Origin: CAZWKQ01 sp964634005
GTDB lineage: Bacteria > Bacteroidota > Bacteroidia > Bacteroidales > JACABE01
Length of the DNA stretch: 64,000 nucleotides
Reading direction: 5' to 3'
Assembly (NCBI GenBank): GCA_964634005.1
Contig: CAZWKQ010000001.1
Location: forward strand, 372,001-436,000
Below are positions 61,489 through 64,000 of this stretch, one piece after another. The translations under genes were made by a program, and so were the position numbers. The stretch's first letter is position 1, and the number at the start of each line of letters is the position of its first letter. A model generated the notes under the pieces. It did not search any database. It was not told the DNA's origin and saw only the letters and a program-made list of their open reading frames with translations.

Positions 61489-64000
61489 TTACTTGAAATT
61501 GTAAAAATACTCATTCACTTTTGTTTTATAATAACTATTAAAGGCGGGTTGAACATTTCTTAATAATTCCTGCTCATTTGCCTTTAGCCTATTATACTGA
61601 AAAAATGAATTTGGGTTACTATATTTTTGTTCTTTTGCTTCGTTTGATTCTCTTCTTTCTTCTTGTTCCCTCTTCTGCTCTGCCTTTTCATGCTCTAGAA
61701 GTCTTGTCAGAATTTCTTTTTGTCGATTTAATGTTTCTTGAGAAATAATTTTATTAACCAAATCTGTTTCAGTTTTTTCCATTTGGTTCATTAATTCATT
61801 CAATGAGTTAGATGGTTTTTCGCCGTTTTTCTTTAGTTCATCGATATATTGCTGCATTTGTCGTCTGATAGCTTCTTGTTGTGCTGCCATTCTTGCCAAT
61901 TGCTCGCTCATAGTTTGCCCCTGAGTAGTTTTCTGACCATCGGGTTTATTTCCTTTTTTAAGTTGTTCTATTTGCTTATTGAGTTCTTCCTGCAACTGAC
62001 GCATCGATTTCATTGATTTTTGAGAGTTTTTACCGCTACCCGGTTTTGAACAAGATGAATTTCCTTTTCCTGACTTTTTTTTCATCGAATTCATCTCTTT
62101 TTTCATATTCTCCATCGATTCATTTAAAAGTAAAGCCAAATTGTTTACAGCGGTCATTATATATTGCTGACGACTTACTGCATTTTGATTTTGTAATGTA
62201 TTAATGTAAGCAATGGTATTCATTGCAAGTAAGTCATTAAGAGTTTTTTCGAGATTATTGTTTATGTCGGAGATTTCTTTATTTATAACAGGCTGAACTC
62301 TTATTTGCCTTTTACTTAATGCAATCAGAGAATCTTCAACCATTTTTAAATCGTCTTTTATTTGACTTTGCTCATTAATAACTTCCTGATATTTTGGGTC
62401 TCTGACACTTGTTGCTTGTGTTTTATTCAGCAATGCTTCCTGTTTAAATGAAATTTTTATCAAATTTTTTAAAATCGCTCTAATTGTTTCAACATCCTCA
62501 CCCATTTGTTCCATTTCATTTTCCATTTGCATTTCCTGCATTTTATCGGCTAATTCTTGCATTTGTTTAGCTGCATTATTCTGCGATTTTGAAGCTTTGC
62601 CGCTTTTACCGTCTTTTAGAGCATCTGTACTGTTCTTTTGTTCCTGACTTATTGAATTTTCTTTATTTATATCTCTTTTAAACTGATTGGGATTTTCGAG
62701 TTCTTTGTTCTTTTGTTCTAATTCATTGAATTTATTTTTGATTTCTTCAAATTCCTGATTTAATTCATTTTGCTTTTTAATCAGTTCTTCAGTTTTCTTT
62801 TTCCCTTCGGCAGTTTCTTCCGCTAATTTTTGTTGTTCTTTTGCTAACTTATCGAGTTTTTCGATACTTTCAGTAAGTTTTTTTTCAAAATCAAGTTGTT
62901 TGAATAATTCCAAATTCCTGTCCAATTGCCTAGATATGTCCTCAGTATTCATTTTAATTTTTTCGAGCATATCCCCTACTTTGTTTTTATCGATATTTTC
63001 CATTAATTTTTGAAGTTCCTCGAACATTTTTTTCATTTCATCATTCATTATATTCTCGAACAATTTCTCTAGCTCCTCCTGTTTTTTCAAAATTTCTTCG
63101 TCGATTTTTTTAAACTGTTGTTCTTTTACTGTATTCTCTTTGTTTTGTAGTTTAATTTGTTCAATAGATTCTTTTATTTCGCTTTGTTTATCCAATAAAT
63201 CTTTTATTTGTTTTTTTTCTTCCCATGACAAAGTTTTTTTATCTATAAGCTTTCTGTTAAGGTCTTTTACTTGTTTTATCAATTTATTGGCTTCAAGTAT
63301 AGTTTTCTCGATTTGCGACTTTATTTGCTTATTGTTTTCTTCTGTTTGCTTTTCAATTTCTTTTATTGTAGGCGCTTTATAATACATCTGCTGACTTTTG
63401 GCAGATTTAGGCCCGTTGATTGCATCATTATCGAATACTTCAAAATAATATGTAATTTCATCTCCGGGACTTATATTTAAACTGCTTATATCAAAAAAAT
63501 AATAGAAATCCTGCTGATTTGTATTAATATTTATAGGAATATTGATTTCCTTCTCTGTTTTTATTGATGTATCTTCTTTGTTTATCAGTTTATAATGAAA
63601 ATTTAACTTCGAAAATCCGTAATCATCTTTTATATCGCCTTTGAAGTAAGAAACAAAATCGTTTAAAGTATCTTTTGCTTCCTGAATTGATATTGAAGGA
63701 TAAGCATCGGGTACTACATTTACATTATATAAAACAGAGTCGGAATTAAGAAATTTGCTATTTTTAGGTTTTATTGAATAATTGAAACTCTTAAAAGCAA
63801 ACTGAGAAATAGTAAACAGTTCGTTCTTGTTTTTATTTAAGATAATGTTTTTATCTTCTAACAAGAAAGTTAACTCTGATGTTTCACGTGTAACAAAGTT
63901 CCATATAATTTTCGTTCCGTATGGAACAACTAAATCACCATTATTTTCGATTATCTCATTATTTTTTCCTATATATTTCGGGTATATCAACTCAATAATG
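61489..64000 (-). CDS. DUF4175 family coiled-coil protein, 5' end outside window
   Basis: The frame runs from the right window edge (no start seen) to the stop at 61489, about 836 residues. The visible N-part has Ig-like beta sequence (GDLVVPYGTKIIWNF ... DDYGFSKLNFHYKL ... GDEITYYFEVFDND), followed from about residue 205 by a very long coiled coil rich in Glu, Lys, Gln and Asn (KQEELEKLFENIMNDEMKKMFEEL; NKQIEQLKKGNKPDGQ). This fits DUF4175 proteins, whose N-terminal membrane helices would lie beyond the edge. Function unknown. It carries a parS-like site at 63880-63895 inside the coding region. Confidence 0.82.
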   Translation of the reverse strand, partial: IIELIYPKYIGKNNEIIENNGDLVVPYGTKIIWNFVTRETSELTFLLEDKNIILNKNKNELFTISQFAFKSFNYSIKPKNSKFLNSDSVLYNVNVVPDAYPSISIQEAKDTLNDFVSYFKGDIKDDYGFSKLNFHYKLINKEDTSIKTEKEINIPININTNQQDFYYFFDISSLNISPGDEITYYFEVFDNDAINGPKSAKSQQMYYKAPTIKEIEKQTEENNKQIKSQIEKTILEANKLIKQVKDLNRKLIDKKTLSWEEKKQIKDLLDKQSEIKESIEQIKLQNKENTVKEQQFKKIDEEILKKQEELEKLFENIMNDEMKKMFEELQKLMENIDKNKVGDMLEKIKMNTEDISRQLDRNLELFKQLDFEKKLTESIEKLDKLAKEQQKLAEETAEGKKKTEELIKKQNELNQEFEEIKNKFNELEQKNKELENPNQFKRDINKENSISQEQKNSTDALKDGKSGKASKSQNNAAKQMQELADKMQEMQMENEMEQMGEDVETIRAILKNLIKISFKQEALLNKTQATSVRDPKYQEVINEQSQIKDDLKMVEDSLIALSKRQIRVQPVINKEISDINNNLEKTLNDLLAMNTIAYINTLQNQNAVSRQQYIMTAVNNLALLLNESMENMKKEMNSMKKKSGKGNSSCSKPGSGKNSQKSMKSMRQLQEELNKQIEQLKKGNKPDGQKTTQGQTMSEQLARMAAQQEAIRRQMQQYIDELKKNGEKPSNSLNELMNQMEKTETDLVNKIISQETLNRQKEILTRLLEHEKAEQKREQEERRESNEAKEQKYSNPNSFFQYNRLKANEQELLRNVQPAFNSYYKTKVNEYFYNFK
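63880..63895. promoter_or_regulatory. Second parS-like site, inside the DUF4175 gene
   Basis: TGTTTCACGTGTAACA differs from the parS consensus at one base (A to T in the right half-site). About 3.5 kb from the site at 60398. Presence within a coding sequence is usual for parS sites. Confidence 0.75.

Noticed and set aside
1..64000. Insertion sequences, prophage, CRISPR arrays, toxin-antitoxin or restriction genes
   Set aside because: I looked for transposase, integrase, Cas, repeat-spacer and methylase signatures and saw none; the only mobile-looking unit is the GIY-YIG element at tRNA-Val.

Overview
The window is a compact, AT-rich stretch of a Bacteroidota chromosome, most likely Bacteroidales-like. 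The evidence is: promoter boxes of the Bacteroidota type (TAnnTTTG) in front of most transcription units; two exported proteins with type IX secretion (T9SS) C-terminal sorting domains; the ssb-gldE-gldD gene order; GH3, DUF4468 and DUF4833 family proteins; lipoproteins with Bacteroidota-style lipoboxes; and few strong Shine-Dalgarno sites. There is no phage, transposase, CRISPR array or rRNA operon. A 100-N assembly gap lies at 47419-47518.

Layout. 1-8.4 kb: 5' part of cysS, a secreted deiminase with a T9SS tail, a U32 RNA-hydroxylation-type protein overlapping a PHP phosphatase, a LysE exporter, a GH3 enzyme and an EEP-fold protein. 8.5-13.5 kb: nadD, dusB, recJ, an adenosine-deaminase-like hydrolase and a DUF4468 protein. 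13.7-17.2 kb: a CPBP protease, then an ExbB / small membrane protein / ExbD / ExbD operon behind tRNA-Ser(GGA). 17.3-24.8 kb: asparaginase, TatD, GT9 glycosyltransferase, MazG, a vWA lipoprotein and a multidomain C10 (streptopain-like) protease exported by T9SS. 24.8-30 kb: the rpsF-rpsR-rplI operon with clear promoter and terminator, a TrmH-type methyltransferase, a small Cys-rich membrane protein, a coiled-coil lipoprotein and an ABC-F ATPase.

30.2-38.2 kb is the accessory highlight: an eight-gene minus-strand operon with a GT-B transferase, an SpsF-like cytidylyltransferase, a transketolase, a class III aminotransferase, an SDR, a KdsC/YrbI-like phosphatase, a NeuB/SpsE-like synthase without the C-terminal SAF domain, and a DUF4833 protein. 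It looks like a self-contained route to a CMP-activated nonulosonate-type acidic sugar, but it lacks the usual sialic, legionaminic and pseudaminic entry enzymes and has a transketolase instead.

38.4-47 kb: a sphingomyelinase-like EEP protein, a second LysE, an alginate-export-type porin, an RND exporter, a TPR-like lipoprotein, a 2-hydroxyacid dehydrogenase and small conserved proteins. 47.0-47.6 kb: a very small GIY-YIG gene wedged into the 3' end of tRNA-Val(UAC), flanked by direct repeats that each carry tRNA 3' sequence and its terminator; the assembly gap cuts the tRNA. 47.7-54.5 kb: a second DUF4833 gene, mfd, a small lipoprotein and ssb-gldE-gldD. 54.5-64 kb: a 1217-residue membrane histidine kinase, mnmG (gidA), a near-perfect parS centromere site, ybeY, an RsbW-type ATPase and a DUF4175 coiled-coil protein cut by the window edge, with a second parS-like site inside it. 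mnmG together with parS sites suggests an origin-proximal location.
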